Assembly (NCBI RefSeq): GCF_002019705.1
Contig: NZ_KV917377.1
Coordinates: 3,693,649-3,757,648, forward strand
Direction: 5' to 3'
Length of the DNA stretch: 64,000 nt
DNA from: Shouchella patagoniensis
GTDB taxonomy: Bacteria; Bacillota; Bacilli; Bacillales; Bacillaceae_D
The translations under genes were made by a program, and so were the position numbers. The notes below the pieces were generated by a model. It was not told the origin of the DNA. It was given only the letters and a program-made list of their open reading frames with translations, and ran no database searches. Of this stretch, positions 24,895 through 33,841 are shown piece after piece. Position 1 is the first letter of the stretch; every line of letters begins with the position of its first letter.

Positions 24895-25789
24895 TGGGGA
24901 AAACGAAGGTTGTGCAACAGGTTGGTTCACAAACGTGTACGCTTAAAACAAAGCATGACTTCAATTGGCTAGAGCAAATGGGTGACGTATTTGCTGTGTT
25001 TGATCAGCAAGATTCCGGAAATATCAGTTTTGGTGTACAGACTTCAGTTGGGAGAAAGTTTGTGAAGTACGCAGGTGCGGAAACTCTTTATTATGAAGGG
25101 GAAAGAAATGATGCAATCAAGCGTCTTAATGAGTCAGTTACTGTTTATAAAGATTTAACTCACCCAACACTCGTACATTTGAACCAGCATTTTGAAACCG
25201 CTCACGGATATGCACTTGTGTTTGACTGGGTAGAAGGAGAGTGTCTTCACTCCCATTGGTCTTTTCCGCCACCAGAGAAATATACGCACTCAGATTCTCC
25301 ATTCTACAAATTTAAGCAACTACCAATTGAAAAGAGGATAGAGGTTTTAACTGCCATTTTTGATTTCCATAAGCATGTTGAGCGACAGGGCTATGTCGCA
25401 ATCGACTTTTATGATGGTAGTATTCTATACGATTTTCTGACAAATACAACAACGATTTGTGACATTGATGTATACAGCAAAAAACATATATCAATGAAAT
25501 GGGGCGGATGTGGGGATCCTCACGGTTTATGTCGCCTGAAGAGTTTGTAAGAGGTGCGGTAATCGACGAAAGGACAAATGTTTATGCGATGGGTGCGGCA
25601 GCGTTTGTCTTACTTGGTGGTGAGAAGGATCGTTCATTGGCAAAGTGGGAAGCAAGTGAGCCGTTATATGAAGTCGCTGTAAAGGCGGTAGAGGACGATC
25701 GAAAAGAGCGCTTTCCAACGGTTGCGGTATTTTTAGAAGCGTGGAGCGACCGAATTGGAATAAGGAGAGGTGAAAATGAAAGCACCTGA
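24894..25789 (+). pseudogene. Serine/threonine protein-kinase-like gene with single frameshift
   Basis: Two overlapping frames together encode one kinase-like protein of about 298 residues. The first frame has a KYAGA-type nucleotide-binding Lys, the hinge FDWVEGE, a catalytic-loop-like AIDFYDGSILYDF and metal-binding CDID, then runs out at 25550. The second frame supplies NEMGRMWGSSRFMSPEEF (activation/APE region) and the C-lobe to 25789. The frames join at a run of six A (25479-25484), where one additional A would restore a continuous protein. It could be a sequencing error, a real lesion or slippage. It overlaps the next gene. Confidence 0.78.
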
Positions 25790-26537
25790 CTACATCTCTA
25801 ATGTGTGGAAACAATTTGATAACTTTCCAATGGAAACATTAACAAAAGCGTGGCGGCGGCAAAAAGCTATTGAATTAACGCAACGGACTGTAACGCAAAT
25901 GAAGGAAGATAGGGAGCAGTACGGGAATTCGGGTAATTGCTTTGATTTGGCGATATGGTTACTCGACGCGTTTGATCAACAAGGGATTGATGCTTATCCA
26001 ATTGGCCACAACTTAAATAACGAACACGCCCATGCTGCTGTTATTGCTCTAGACGAAGAAGGAAACCGTTATTTATGTGATTTAGGCGACCAATGGCTAC
26101 AGCCTTTTCAAGTAGAGAAAAGTACAGGTGAATGGTACGGAGGCTTTTTTCCAGCAGCAAAGGTCAAAGCAGTTAAAGACGGGGAACGAATTGAGGTTCA
26201 TTATGTAAGACCAAACGAAAAGTCTTCGAGGCAATCGTTCTCCTTGGAACGAATCGAACGTGATTTGTTTTGGAAAGCAGCAGAAGCTTCGCAACAATAT
26301 ATAAAGTCACAGCCACTACTAGAATGCCGTGTTGTGTATAAACAAGAAATAGCGCATTTTGAGTTTTTTAACTGGAAAAGTTTTCTAAGCACAACTGAGG
26401 GGCTATTTGTAGAAGAACCACAAGTAGATTTGCGAAGTTGGGTGAATCATCTTCATATAAAAACGGGTTTTTCTAAGCGATTCCTCCAAGAAGCACTCCA
26501 TTTCTATCAATTAACTGGTGAGAAGGAAGGTAGGTAG
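25776..26537 (+). CDS. Transglutaminase/arylamine N-acetyltransferase-like Cys-His-Asp protein
   Basis: A 253-residue protein whose N-terminal half contains the papain-fold triad order: Cys in GNSGNCFDLAIWLL, His in EHAHAAVIALD and Asp in YLCDLGDQW. This pattern is shared by arylamine N-acetyltransferases and transglutaminase-like proteins; overall length (about 250) favours the NAT-like side. The acceptor substrate is unknown. AAGGAGAGG precedes ATG 25776, which lies inside the end of the kinase frame, so the two were coupled. Confidence 0.65.
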   Translation: MKAPDYISNVWKQFDNFPMETLTKAWRRQKAIELTQRTVTQMKEDREQYGNSGNCFDLAIWLLDAFDQQGIDAYPIGHNLNNEHAHAAVIALDEEGNRYLCDLGDQWLQPFQVEKSTGEWYGGFFPAAKVKAVKDGERIEVHYVRPNEKSSRQSFSLERIERDLFWKAAEASQQYIKSQPLLECRVVYKQEIAHFEFFNWKSFLSTTEGLFVEEPQVDLRSWVNHLHIKTGFSKRFLQEALHFYQLTGEKEGR

Positions 26538-26540
26538 AAA

Positions 26541-27072
26541 ATGCGTGTAGTGGAAGTAATTGATTACCAGCCTAGTTGGGAGGATTCATATAAACAAGAG
26601 TCGATAAAGTTAGAACAAGTCTTTCAAGAAGATATGATTGGTATTTATCATATTGGTAGTACTTCTGTGCCTGGTTTGGCGGCAAAACCAATTATTGACT
26701 TGCTAATTGTATTAAAGAGTGTTGAAGACGCTGATAAAAAGACAGCAGCAATAGAGAAGCTTGGTTATGAAGCGCGCGGAGAAAATGGGATTGCTGGTAG
26801 ACGTTATTTTCAAAAAAGGTGGGGATGCAAGGACTCATCATGTGCATATTTTTAGTGAAGGACATACTGCCATTAAAAAGCATTTGGTTTTCCGAGATTA
26901 TCTCCAACAACATCCTGACGCGATGCACGTGTATGGGCGATTAAAAAAGAAGCTAGCTCAAGCATATGTGAGAGACATTGCTGCGTATATAGATGGAAAA
27001 GACGACTGGATTAATGTGACAATAAGACGGGCGGAAGAATGGGCATTAGCGAAGGGAATTTCCTATGAATGA
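26541..27072 (+). pseudogene. GrpB-family nucleotidyltransferase gene with single frameshift
   Basis: The first frame gives the GrpB signature GIYHIGSTSVPGLAAKPIIDLLI and continues to GRRYFQ; the second frame continues KGGDARTHHVHIF and runs to 27072 with a normal C-terminus. Removing one A from the A6 run at 26812-26817 rebuilds an uninterrupted protein of about 176 residues. GrpB (UPF0157) proteins have a nucleotidyltransferase fold of unsettled function. The 3' end overlaps the next gene by eight bases, as expected for an otherwise intact operon. Confidence 0.82.
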
Positions 27073-27895
27073 CGTTATGTCGATAGCTTTAGCGGTAAAA
27101 TTAGAGCAAAGCGAAACGGAGATGTTGAGTTCACGAATGCAGGCATTCAAAAAGATTGCGGGAAATCCTATGGGCGTAGAAATCTGTTCGTTTGGTAATA
27201 CAATAGCATTTTTAGCAAAAATGATGCCTGGTCCGGCTTTTAATACGGTCAGAGGTCTAGGAATTGATGATATAGACAAAATAGTAACGATTATTAATCA
27301 CTATGACTCGAAAAAGATCTCGCCGCAGTTTGTAATAAATCCCGCACAGGTGTCTAAAGAATTATGTTTCGAACTTTCTCGAAATAGTCTTTGTCAAACG
27401 AGTTTCCATTCAATGTTGTATGGATCGATTGATCAGTGTATGGGACAGCATACTAATAAAAGCATAGTCTGTCGAAAGTTAGGGAAGAACGAGTTTGATT
27501 TATATGCTGAGATATACATTAATAGTTTTGGCATGCCCACTTCTTTACAAGAAGGTGTTGCGCAGAATAACTCTGTTCTAAGCGACGAAGAACAATGGCA
27601 GTTTTTTATAGCAGAGTGGAATGGAGAGCCAGCAGGTGTCGCGGTAGTATTTACAGACAAATCAATTGCAGTATTAGCTTCAGCAGCCACGCTGCCAGAG
27701 TATAGAGGCAGGGGAATCCACCGAGAGTTGATTCAAGCCCGTTTGGAACATGTTTTCTTAAAAGGATATCGACTTATTTCTGGTCAAGCAGCTTTTGGTT
27801 CGACAAGCCAGAAGAACATGGAACGTGCTGGGATGAAAATCGCTTATACGAAATCAATATGGACGGAGATAACGAAGAAAGACCATCTTTTGTAG
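27065..27895 (+). CDS. Two-part GNAT acetyltransferase
   Basis: A 276-residue protein. The C-terminal half (about 135-276) is a GNAT domain with the acetyl-CoA loop LPEYRGRGIHRELI; the N-terminal half looks like a degenerate second GNAT-like domain (AFLAKMMPGPAFNTVRGLG). Similar proteins are annotated simply as GNAT acetyltransferases. AAGGGA precedes ATG 27065. A terminator overlaps its stop and closes the operon that began near 19.7 kb on the plus strand. Confidence 0.78.
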   Translation: MNDVMSIALAVKLEQSETEMLSSRMQAFKKIAGNPMGVEICSFGNTIAFLAKMMPGPAFNTVRGLGIDDIDKIVTIINHYDSKKISPQFVINPAQVSKELCFELSRNSLCQTSFHSMLYGSIDQCMGQHTNKSIVCRKLGKNEFDLYAEIYINSFGMPTSLQEGVAQNNSVLSDEEQWQFFIAEWNGEPAGVAVVFTDKSIAVLASAATLPEYRGRGIHRELIQARLEHVFLKGYRLISGQAAFGSTSQKNMERAGMKIAYTKSIWTEITKKDHLL

Positions 27896-27910
27896 ACGGT
27901 CTTTGTTGTT
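27878..27910 (+). terminator. Intrinsic terminator
   Basis: AAAGACC (27878-27884) pairs with GGTCTTT (27898-27904), extended by two interior pairs, followed by GTTGTT. It also lies at the 3' end of the convergent small gene. Confidence 0.65.
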
Positions 27911-28121
27911 AGCTCAAATCCTTTTCTTGATCAAGCCTCTCTTCAATTTGTTTAAGCCTTGTCAGTACTTCATCGAGTTTTTTATCCACATCCTCGATTT
28001 CAGGACCCATACCTTGACGTAATTCAAGTTCTTTTAAGTTTGCGCGATTAGTGACCATAACAGTAATGACTGGATATAAAATTGCAGCGAGTGGTATTAG
28101 AATCCACCAAGGAAAATCCAT
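27909..28121 (-). CDS. 70-residue membrane peptide with coiled-coil tail
   Basis: One membrane helix (about residues 4-24, IPLAAILYPVITVMV) followed by a charged coiled coil (DKKLDEVLTRLKQIEERL). The layout resembles PspB-like or phage-shock small proteins, but no specific family is claimed. AGGAGGG precedes ATG 28121. Confidence 0.7.
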   Translation of the reverse strand: MDFPWWILIPLAAILYPVITVMVTNRANLKELELRQGMGPEIEDVDKKLDEVLTRLKQIEERLDQEKDLS

Positions 28122-28218
28122 TATGTGACGTCCCTCCTAGAATTGTTAGCATGATCTATCTATTATACTCATAGATACGCACATAAGAGACTGAAGTTTC
28201 GAGTTTTTTTATTCAATT

Positions 28219-29013
28219 TCATGCGAAATGGTCAATCTTATTAAAATAATGACGAAGAAATTCTTTGACGGAGCTTGCACTTTTAATTTCTCTTAAGCTT
28301 GTACCAGAAAGTGATAATGATTTTCTAGCAAGAACTGGGGACATACCGGTAATGATCGTTTCTGTGCCAATTAATTGTAAAATATTCCGGAGTTGAAAGA
28401 TCCCTTCCACAACATAGTCATCAAATTCTTCTAGCCCTGATACATCCACGATTAAAGTGACGAGATCGAGACGGGAAATTTCTTGAGTAACGGTTTCAAA
28501 CATATGGTCAAACCGGGAATGTCCCATTTCTCCAACGAGTGGAATAACAGCGACACCATGTACGAGTGGAACAATTGGAGTAGATATCGTTTCAATTCGT
28601 TGAACGGAGTCTAGATAATTAAATTCAATCTCTTTTTGAATCGTGACATCTTTCTGAATGCCAATAAAATACTTTGAACTGTAATTTTCAAGGTAAACAC
28701 ACTCAATATTAAGTTCATTCCAAAATGGAGATCCATTTTTCTTGTAATTTAGGATTTCAAGTGAGCAAGACTGTTCATTTTTAATCGCTGTTCTAAGACT
28801 GTTCACAGATTCTGGATCTGTGCCTTCACCTTGTAAGAAACGGCAGTTCGTCCCCATAACTTCTGGTTCCGAATAACCGGTCATTTGAAAAAAACCATCA
28901 TTTGCATAAACGATTGGATTGTCTTTTTGATCCGGGTCCGTTACGAGTACACCAACTTTTGTACGATCGAGAAGTTTGGTTAGTAGTTGTGACTTATCAA
29001 ATGAATGTTCCAT
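28219..29013 (-). CDS. ytvA: LOV-STAS blue-light photoreceptor, YtvA-like
   Basis: A 264-residue protein with an N-terminal LOV (PAS) domain and a C-terminal STAS domain. GTNCRFLQG carries the photoactive Cys57 that bonds FMN, and the flavin-contact words YANDGFFQMTGY and NYKKNGSPFWNEL are present. The STAS half (from about 150) contains LVTLIVDVSGLEEFDDYVVE. In B. subtilis YtvA is part of the stressosome and switches on sigma B in blue light. ATG 29013 follows AGGAG. A sigma-B-like promoter lies just upstream, suggesting positive feedback. No rsb genes are in the window. Confidence 0.9.
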   Translation of the reverse strand: MEHSFDKSQLLTKLLDRTKVGVLVTDPDQKDNPIVYANDGFFQMTGYSEPEVMGTNCRFLQGEGTDPESVNSLRTAIKNEQSCSLEILNYKKNGSPFWNELNIECVYLENYSSKYFIGIQKDVTIQKEIEFNYLDSVQRIETISTPIVPLVHGVAVIPLVGEMGHSRFDHMFETVTQEISRLDLVTLIVDVSGLEEFDDYVVEGIFQLRNILQLIGTETIITGMSPVLARKSLSLSGTSLREIKSASSVKEFLRHYFNKIDHFA

Positions 29014-29068
29014 CCTCAACGCTCCTGTCCGAATTGAACTGTCTACTTTAAATTTAGTTGTTCCACGT

Positions 29069-29094
29069 ATTCCCTTGTTCCGATGAAGCTAAAC
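29069..29094 (-). promoter_or_regulatory. Sigma-B-like promoter upstream of LOV-STAS gene
   Basis: GTTTAG (29094-29089), 14-base spacer and GGGAAT (29074-29069) on the minus strand fit the sigma-B pattern GTTT-N12-15-GG(G/A)(T/A)AT, 56 bases before the start codon. Confidence 0.55.
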
Positions 29095-29173
29095 AGAACT
29101 AAATGATGAAAAAACATGACTTGAATAAAGGAATTTGACTTCATGCAGGAGTAACTTACAAAGGAGAATAAAC

Positions 29174-29896
29174 ATGAAACAAAACAAATATGATTATGAC
29201 TCATTCTTTGCAGCCTATAAGGAAATGCCTCGCTCTCAAAAAGGACTCGAAGGCGCAGGAGAGTGGCCACTTTTGAAGAAGATGCTTCCTCCTTTCGTAG
29301 GGAAAAGCGTATTGGATTTAGGGTGTGGATTTGGTTGGCATTGTCGACATGCTAGAGAAGAAGGGGCTAAAAAGATTATAGGTGTGGACTTATCGGAAAA
29401 GATGTTGCAAGAGGCTAGGAAGATGACGAGCGATGCGGCAATAACGTACACAAAAGGAGCAATTGAAGAAATTGATTTTCCAAAGTGTTCATTTGATATT
29501 GTTGTAAGTTCACTTGCTTTTCATTACGTCCAATCTTTTGATGCTGTATGCAAAAAAGTAAAGGATGTTCTTAAACCGGGCGGAACTTTCGTTTTTTCAG
29601 TTGAACATCCGATCTTCACTTCTCGATCAGAGCAAGACTGGTATTACGATGATGCAGGTAATAAACTACATTTTCCCATTGATCGGTACAAAGAAGAAGG
29701 TGTGCGCAACACATCTTTTCTAGCGAATGATGTGATTAAATATCACCGCACGATCTCCACTTATTTGCAAAACTTGCTTACCAATGGTTTTCAAATTACT
29801 GCGGTGGAAGAGTCGGGAGCCCCAGCTCTTATGCCGCAATGGAAAGATGAAGATCGCCGTCCTATGTTTCTGTTAATATCTGCTGTTAAAAAATGA
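29174..29896 (+). CDS. SAM-dependent class I methyltransferase
   Basis: A 240-residue methyltransferase with SAM motif I VLDLGCGFGWHC, the acidic strand GVDLS, and post-motif words VVSSLAFHYV and PGGTFVFSVEHPIF. The last motif (FSxEHP) recurs in the proteins at 30585 and in the C-terminal half of the fusion at 39771, so the three are one paralogous group. AAAGGAG precedes ATG 29174. The substrate is unknown. Confidence 0.85.
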   Translation: MKQNKYDYDSFFAAYKEMPRSQKGLEGAGEWPLLKKMLPPFVGKSVLDLGCGFGWHCRHAREEGAKKIIGVDLSEKMLQEARKMTSDAAITYTKGAIEEIDFPKCSFDIVVSSLAFHYVQSFDAVCKKVKDVLKPGGTFVFSVEHPIFTSRSEQDWYYDDAGNKLHFPIDRYKEEGVRNTSFLANDVIKYHRTISTYLQNLLTNGFQITAVEESGAPALMPQWKDEDRRPMFLLISAVKK

Positions 29897-29983
29897 TGGC
29901 ACGCTAGGATATTGTTACAGTGTTCGTTCCTAGTGTAAACTAGTAACGTGACGGACAGGTATAAAAGAGAGGGCTTTGGAATA

Positions 29984-30475
29984 ATGAAACATTTTTTTAA
30001 CCGGGTTTGGCTATGCATGCAACTGCCCAAAAAACAAGTTGTATTTCGTTTAAATAGGGAACGAATTGGAGTTCCGTTTTTATACGTTGGCTTGCTTATA
30101 GCATTCGTTTGCATCCCGTTGTTTGTACAGACCTTTATTCAATCAGATGGTGTTATAGCAGATTTAATCTTACCAATGTTTGCAGTCTATTTTCTGTTTA
30201 TCTATTTTCCGATTTTTGCTTTATCTGTTTTTTCTCTTATAGCAGCAGTCGCAGCGATTGCTTTAACTGTGGCAAAGCTTGCGGACCGAAAGTTAACGTA
30301 TTTAATGTTGTATAAGATTGCAGCATTTGCGGCTACGATACCAATTATCGGTTACGGGGTAAGCTTGTTGATTAGTGAAGAGTTTGCAATGATTTGGATA
30401 TGGGCAAGCTTTCTATATTTGGTTGCTGTGCTTATCCGAGTTATTTTTCACTATCCCAAAGCAAGAAAAAAATGA
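29984..30475 (+). CDS. Membrane protein, DUF1189-like
   Basis: A 163-residue protein with an N-terminal basic cytoplasmic segment and four or five membrane helices; the general layout (short amphipathic start, FNRVW..., long hydrophobic blocks) resembles DUF1189 proteins such as YvdJ, but the match is weak. ATG 29984 has GAGAGGG upstream. A terminator follows. Confidence 0.55.
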   Translation: MKHFFNRVWLCMQLPKKQVVFRLNRERIGVPFLYVGLLIAFVCIPLFVQTFIQSDGVIADLILPMFAVYFLFIYFPIFALSVFSLIAAVAAIALTVAKLADRKLTYLMLYKIAAFAATIPIIGYGVSLLISEEFAMIWIWASFLYLVAVLIRVIFHYPKARKK

Positions 30476-30485
30476 ATAGGTGGCG

Positions 30486-30518
30486 AAGCGTGATGCAAAA
30501 GCATTGCGCTTTTTCTTT
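30486..30518 (+). terminator. Intrinsic terminator
   Basis: AAGCGTGATGC (30486-30496) pairs with GCATTGCGCTT (30501-30511) through a four-A loop with two wobble pairs, followed by TTTCTTT. Confidence 0.65.
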
Positions 30519-30584
30519 AGAGAAAAAGGATTTATAGCAAGATGTAAGGAATGTATGGTCTTAATGCAGAAAAGAGGGATGAAG

Positions 30585-31322
30585 ATGGATCATGCAATAG
30601 TAGAGAGCAATAAAAAGAATTGGGAGCAGGCAGCTGAACGCTTTTTTGGTCGCAATCCGCTTCCGGAGTACGGTCCGTTAGCACCGACGGAAGAGGAGTT
30701 AAACCTGCTAGGATCTGTTTCAGGTAAGAGGGTGCTTGATATCGGCTGTGGAAGCGGGCATTCACTTTCTTATATGCAACGTAAAGGCGCAAGTGAATTA
30801 TGGGGGATTGATGTATCTTCTGCTCAAATAAGGGCGGCAAAGAGTGTTTTAAATAAATCTGATGCAAAACTATTTCAATCGCCAATGGAACAAAATCCAG
30901 GCCTACCTGCTCATTATTTTGACATTGTTTACTCTATTTATGCTTTAGGATGGACTACGAATCTCGCTTTGACTTTGAAGAATGTTCATACATACTTAAA
31001 ACCTGGGGGGAGTTTTGTTTTTAGTTGGGAACATCCATGGTTCACGCTATTGCGTAAGAATGAAAATGGCTACTTGTTGCAAGGGTCTTACCACGATGAA
31101 GGTTTTTACAATCATCCTGGCTGGCCAATAACTGCTTTTATGCAACAACTTAAAGTGAGTACATATGTGAATACACTTAGTGAGCAAGGGTTTCATGTAG
31201 AACAGGTCATTGAAGAAACAGGTGACGGATTTGGACAAAAGAAAAGTAAAACTTGGTACACTGAAGAAAAAGCAGCTCTCATTCCAACAACTCTCATTAT
31301 AAAAAGCACGAAAGCTAAATAA
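30585..31322 (+). CDS. SAM-dependent class I methyltransferase
   Basis: A 245-residue methyltransferase: motif I VLDIGCGSGHSLSY, acidic strand GIDVS, later PGGSFVFSWEHPWF. It is a paralogue of the protein encoded at 29174. ATG 30585 follows AGAGGG; the open frame continues upstream but crosses a terminator. Sixteen bases downstream a nitronate monooxygenase gene begins, so both may be one transcript. Confidence 0.83.
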   Translation: MDHAIVESNKKNWEQAAERFFGRNPLPEYGPLAPTEEELNLLGSVSGKRVLDIGCGSGHSLSYMQRKGASELWGIDVSSAQIRAAKSVLNKSDAKLFQSPMEQNPGLPAHYFDIVYSIYALGWTTNLALTLKNVHTYLKPGGSFVFSWEHPWFTLLRKNENGYLLQGSYHDEGFYNHPGWPITAFMQQLKVSTYVNTLSEQGFHVEQVIEETGDGFGQKKSKTWYTEEKAALIPTTLIIKSTKAK

Positions 31323-31337
31323 AAGGAGGAGTTTCTA

Positions 31338-32405
31338 GTGACGTTAATGAAACGATTAGGAGTATCTACACCTTATATACAAGCTGGGATGGCTGGAGGA
31401 ATTACAACTGCAGAGCTTGTTGCCGCAGTGAGTAATCATGGAGGGTTAGGACAGATCGGTGCTGGCTATCTAACAGCAGAAACATTAAAAAACGAGATTC
31501 AAGCTGTCAAACGAAAAACCAATCACCCTTTTGGTGTAAATCTATTTGTACCTGAAGACATTCATTATGATGTAGATGATGAAGAAAGAGTTCGTTCCAT
31601 TTTGAAACCAATTGAACAGGAGCTTGGCGTCAACTCGATTCCGTTGACAAATGGGAATGCTTTTTTTGATCAATGTGAGGTAGTAATTAGCGAGGAGGTG
31701 CCGGTCGTTAGCTTTACGTTTGGTATCCCTTCCACTGAATTAATGAAGCGATTTAAGGAGACAGGAACTTTCTTAATCGGAACTGCAACAACTGTCGAAG
31801 AAGCAATCTTGAATGAGGTAGCTGGCATGGATGCGATTGTTGTTCAAGGTGCTGAAGCGGGGGGCCATCGTGGAACTTTTGCGACGACTTTTGATCGTGC
31901 TTGCGTTGGTACGATGGCTCTTATACCTCAAGTGGCAGATCAATGTAGAATTCCATTAATTGCAGCCGGTGGAATAATGGATGGCAGAGGTACACTTGCG
32001 GCAAAGGCACTTGGGGCAGAGATGGTTCAACTCGGCACTCAATTTTTAATGTGCAAAGAAAGTGGGGCCCATCCACTACATAAACAAGCAATTTCAATCG
32101 CTAAAGAAACGGATGTAGTGCTCACATCTGCGTTTAGTGGAAAGCCTGCAAGGGGCATACATAATCCATTTATCGATACATTTGAAGACGTTTCTCCACT
32201 GCCGTATCCAGTTCAAAATACATTAACAGGACCAATTCGCAAACAGGCTGGTAAACTTGGGATAACGGATTATATGTCAATGTGGACGGGACAAGGTGTA
32301 CGGTTGGCTAAACAAGAGACAGTCGTTGAACTCCTTGATCGATTAAAACGAGAAGAAGCGACGGTCTTAGATGGACTTCATACATCAAAAAGTAAAAAGG
32401 AGTAG
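31338..32405 (+). CDS. Nitronate monooxygenase (2-nitropropane dioxygenase family)
   Basis: A 355-residue FMN-dependent TIM-barrel enzyme that oxidises nitronates such as propionate-3-nitronate. The N-terminal substrate/FMN region IQAGMAGGITT, the phosphate-binding QGAEAGGHRG with catalytic-type His, and IAAGGIMDGRG are all present. GTG 31338 follows AAGGAGGA. It is coupled to a downstream HD hydrolase gene (five-base gap). Confidence 0.88.
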   Translation: MTLMKRLGVSTPYIQAGMAGGITTAELVAAVSNHGGLGQIGAGYLTAETLKNEIQAVKRKTNHPFGVNLFVPEDIHYDVDDEERVRSILKPIEQELGVNSIPLTNGNAFFDQCEVVISEEVPVVSFTFGIPSTELMKRFKETGTFLIGTATTVEEAILNEVAGMDAIVVQGAEAGGHRGTFATTFDRACVGTMALIPQVADQCRIPLIAAGGIMDGRGTLAAKALGAEMVQLGTQFLMCKESGAHPLHKQAISIAKETDVVLTSAFSGKPARGIHNPFIDTFEDVSPLPYPVQNTLTGPIRKQAGKLGITDYMSMWTGQGVRLAKQETVVELLDRLKREEATVLDGLHTSKSKKE

Positions 32406-32409
32406 GGTT

Positions 32410-33033
32410 ATGAACATAACAAAGCGTACTGAAGCATGGGTTAAAGAACAGTTAGCAAGCGAGGCAACGGGGCATGATTGGTACCATATTGAGCGTGTTA
32501 GACGTGCAGCAAGAGCAATGGCAGAGCAAGAACAAGCAGACATGTTTATTGTTGAAATGGCAGCTCTTATGCATGATCTTGCTGATGATAAGATTGTTGA
32601 AAGTGAAGAAGTTGGCTTAAGGATGATTAAAGACTGGCTCCTCACAAATGAAGTGAATGAAGAACAAATGAAACACATCGTAGAAATCATTCAATCAATC
32701 TCATTCAGCAAAGGGCAATCATTACATACTTTAGAAGCGGAAATCGTCCAAGACGCTGATCGTTTGGATGCGTTAGGGGCGATTGGCATCGCACGTACAT
32801 TTCAATATGCTGGTTCTAAAGGCCACGCAATGTATGATCCTTCACTACCGGTCCGAGAGAATATGACAAAGGAAGAATACAGGAACGGAAAAACATCGGC
32901 AGTACACCATTTTTATGAAAAGCTGCTTAAACTAAAAGAACGGATGAATACGGAAGCTGGTAAAAGGATGGCAGAAGAACGGCATCTTTTTATGGAACAG
33001 TTTCTAAACCAATTTTATAAGGAATGGAATTGA
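32410..33033 (+). CDS. HD-domain hydrolase, YpgQ/YedJ-like
   Basis: A 207-residue HD protein with His in GHDWYHIERV, the HD pair in ALMHDLADDK, and the final Asp in VQDADRLDALGAIGIARTF, matching the YpgQ/YedJ group. Characterised relatives are metal-dependent nucleoside triphosphate pyrophosphohydrolases. AAAGGAG precedes ATG 32410. A perfect terminator follows. Confidence 0.87.
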   Translation: MNITKRTEAWVKEQLASEATGHDWYHIERVRRAARAMAEQEQADMFIVEMAALMHDLADDKIVESEEVGLRMIKDWLLTNEVNEEQMKHIVEIIQSISFSKGQSLHTLEAEIVQDADRLDALGAIGIARTFQYAGSKGHAMYDPSLPVRENMTKEEYRNGKTSAVHHFYEKLLKLKERMNTEAGKRMAEERHLFMEQFLNQFYKEWN

Positions 33034-33039
33034 ATGAAT

Positions 33040-33079
33040 AAGAAGACGTGCTTATCACACTCAAGCACGTCTTCTTTTT
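33040..33079 (+). terminator. Strong intrinsic terminator
   Basis: A perfect 14-bp stem (AAGAAGACGTGCTT, 33040-33053, with 33063-33076) and a T tail; works for both strands. Confidence 0.85.
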
Positions 33080-33130
33080 ATTTATAAATAAGTTCTAGCC
33101 CCTTACGAATACAAAGAAAAATTTATTATC

Positions 33131-33811
33131 TTACTTTTCTCCAGCCACAATAGTGAAGTTAAAGTGTTTATAGAAACAATTGACATTTGAAAACCCTACT
33201 TCGCTTAACCAATTAAGTTGATCATTCAAAGGAGCCATTTGGTCAAGTTTTGTCCGTTCAATTGCTGCCGCTATTTCTGATTCTGAAAGACCGCTTGCAG
33301 AAATCTGCTCAATCCAGTTTGTTTTGTAGAATTTATCAATTTCAGGAGTAGCGCCAAGCACTTGGTCTGCGTTAATAAATCGTCCTCCATGGTTGAGGGT
33401 TTGATAGATTCTTTTAAATAGTATTTGTTTATCCGCATTGCTAAGGTGATGAATAGAAAGCGAGGACACAACAAAATCAAATGGTTTAGCAAACGCATAG
33501 TTTGTATAATCTGATTCAATGAACGTAATAGCTGAATTGCCTGAAAACCTTTTTCGCGCAACATCTAGCATTTTAGCAGAAAGGTCAATCAATGTGATAT
33601 GAGCATCAGGAAAGGCCTTTAAAATGCGTGCTGATAGAAGGCCTGTTCCAGCGCCTATGTCCAAAAACGAAGGGCTAGTTTTGTTCGTGTTAATTAACGA
33701 CATAGGAATGGAATAGAAGTCTTCAAAACATGGAATCAGCTTTTGGCGTTGTTGGTCATAAGAACTTGCGCTATCATCAAATTGAGTTGTTACATCTGTT
33801 CGGTTCATCAT
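33131..33811 (-). CDS. SAM-dependent methyltransferase
   Basis: A 226-residue class I methyltransferase: motif I FLDIGAGTGLLS, acidic strand LIDLS, VVSSLSIHHL and a C-terminal domain with QMAPLNDQLNWLSEVGF, a wording seen in small-molecule methyltransferases of the UbiE/COQ5 or tRNA cmo5-like fold. GAAAGGTGGG precedes ATG 33811. Monocistronic. Confidence 0.83.
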   Translation of the reverse strand: MMNRTDVTTQFDDSASSYDQQRQKLIPCFEDFYSIPMSLINTNKTSPSFLDIGAGTGLLSARILKAFPDAHITLIDLSAKMLDVARKRFSGNSAITFIESDYTNYAFAKPFDFVVSSLSIHHLSNADKQILFKRIYQTLNHGGRFINADQVLGATPEIDKFYKTNWIEQISASGLSESEIAAAIERTKLDQMAPLNDQLNWLSEVGFSNVNCFYKHFNFTIVAGEK

Positions 33812-33841
33812 AAATCCCACCTTTCCATAGCTATCATACAT

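Noticed and set aside
25479-25484. Programmed -1 frameshifting in the kinase gene
   Set aside because: The A6 run is slippery but is not in the canonical X XXY YYZ phase for the zero frame, and no stimulatory stem was seen; a simple indel explains it better.
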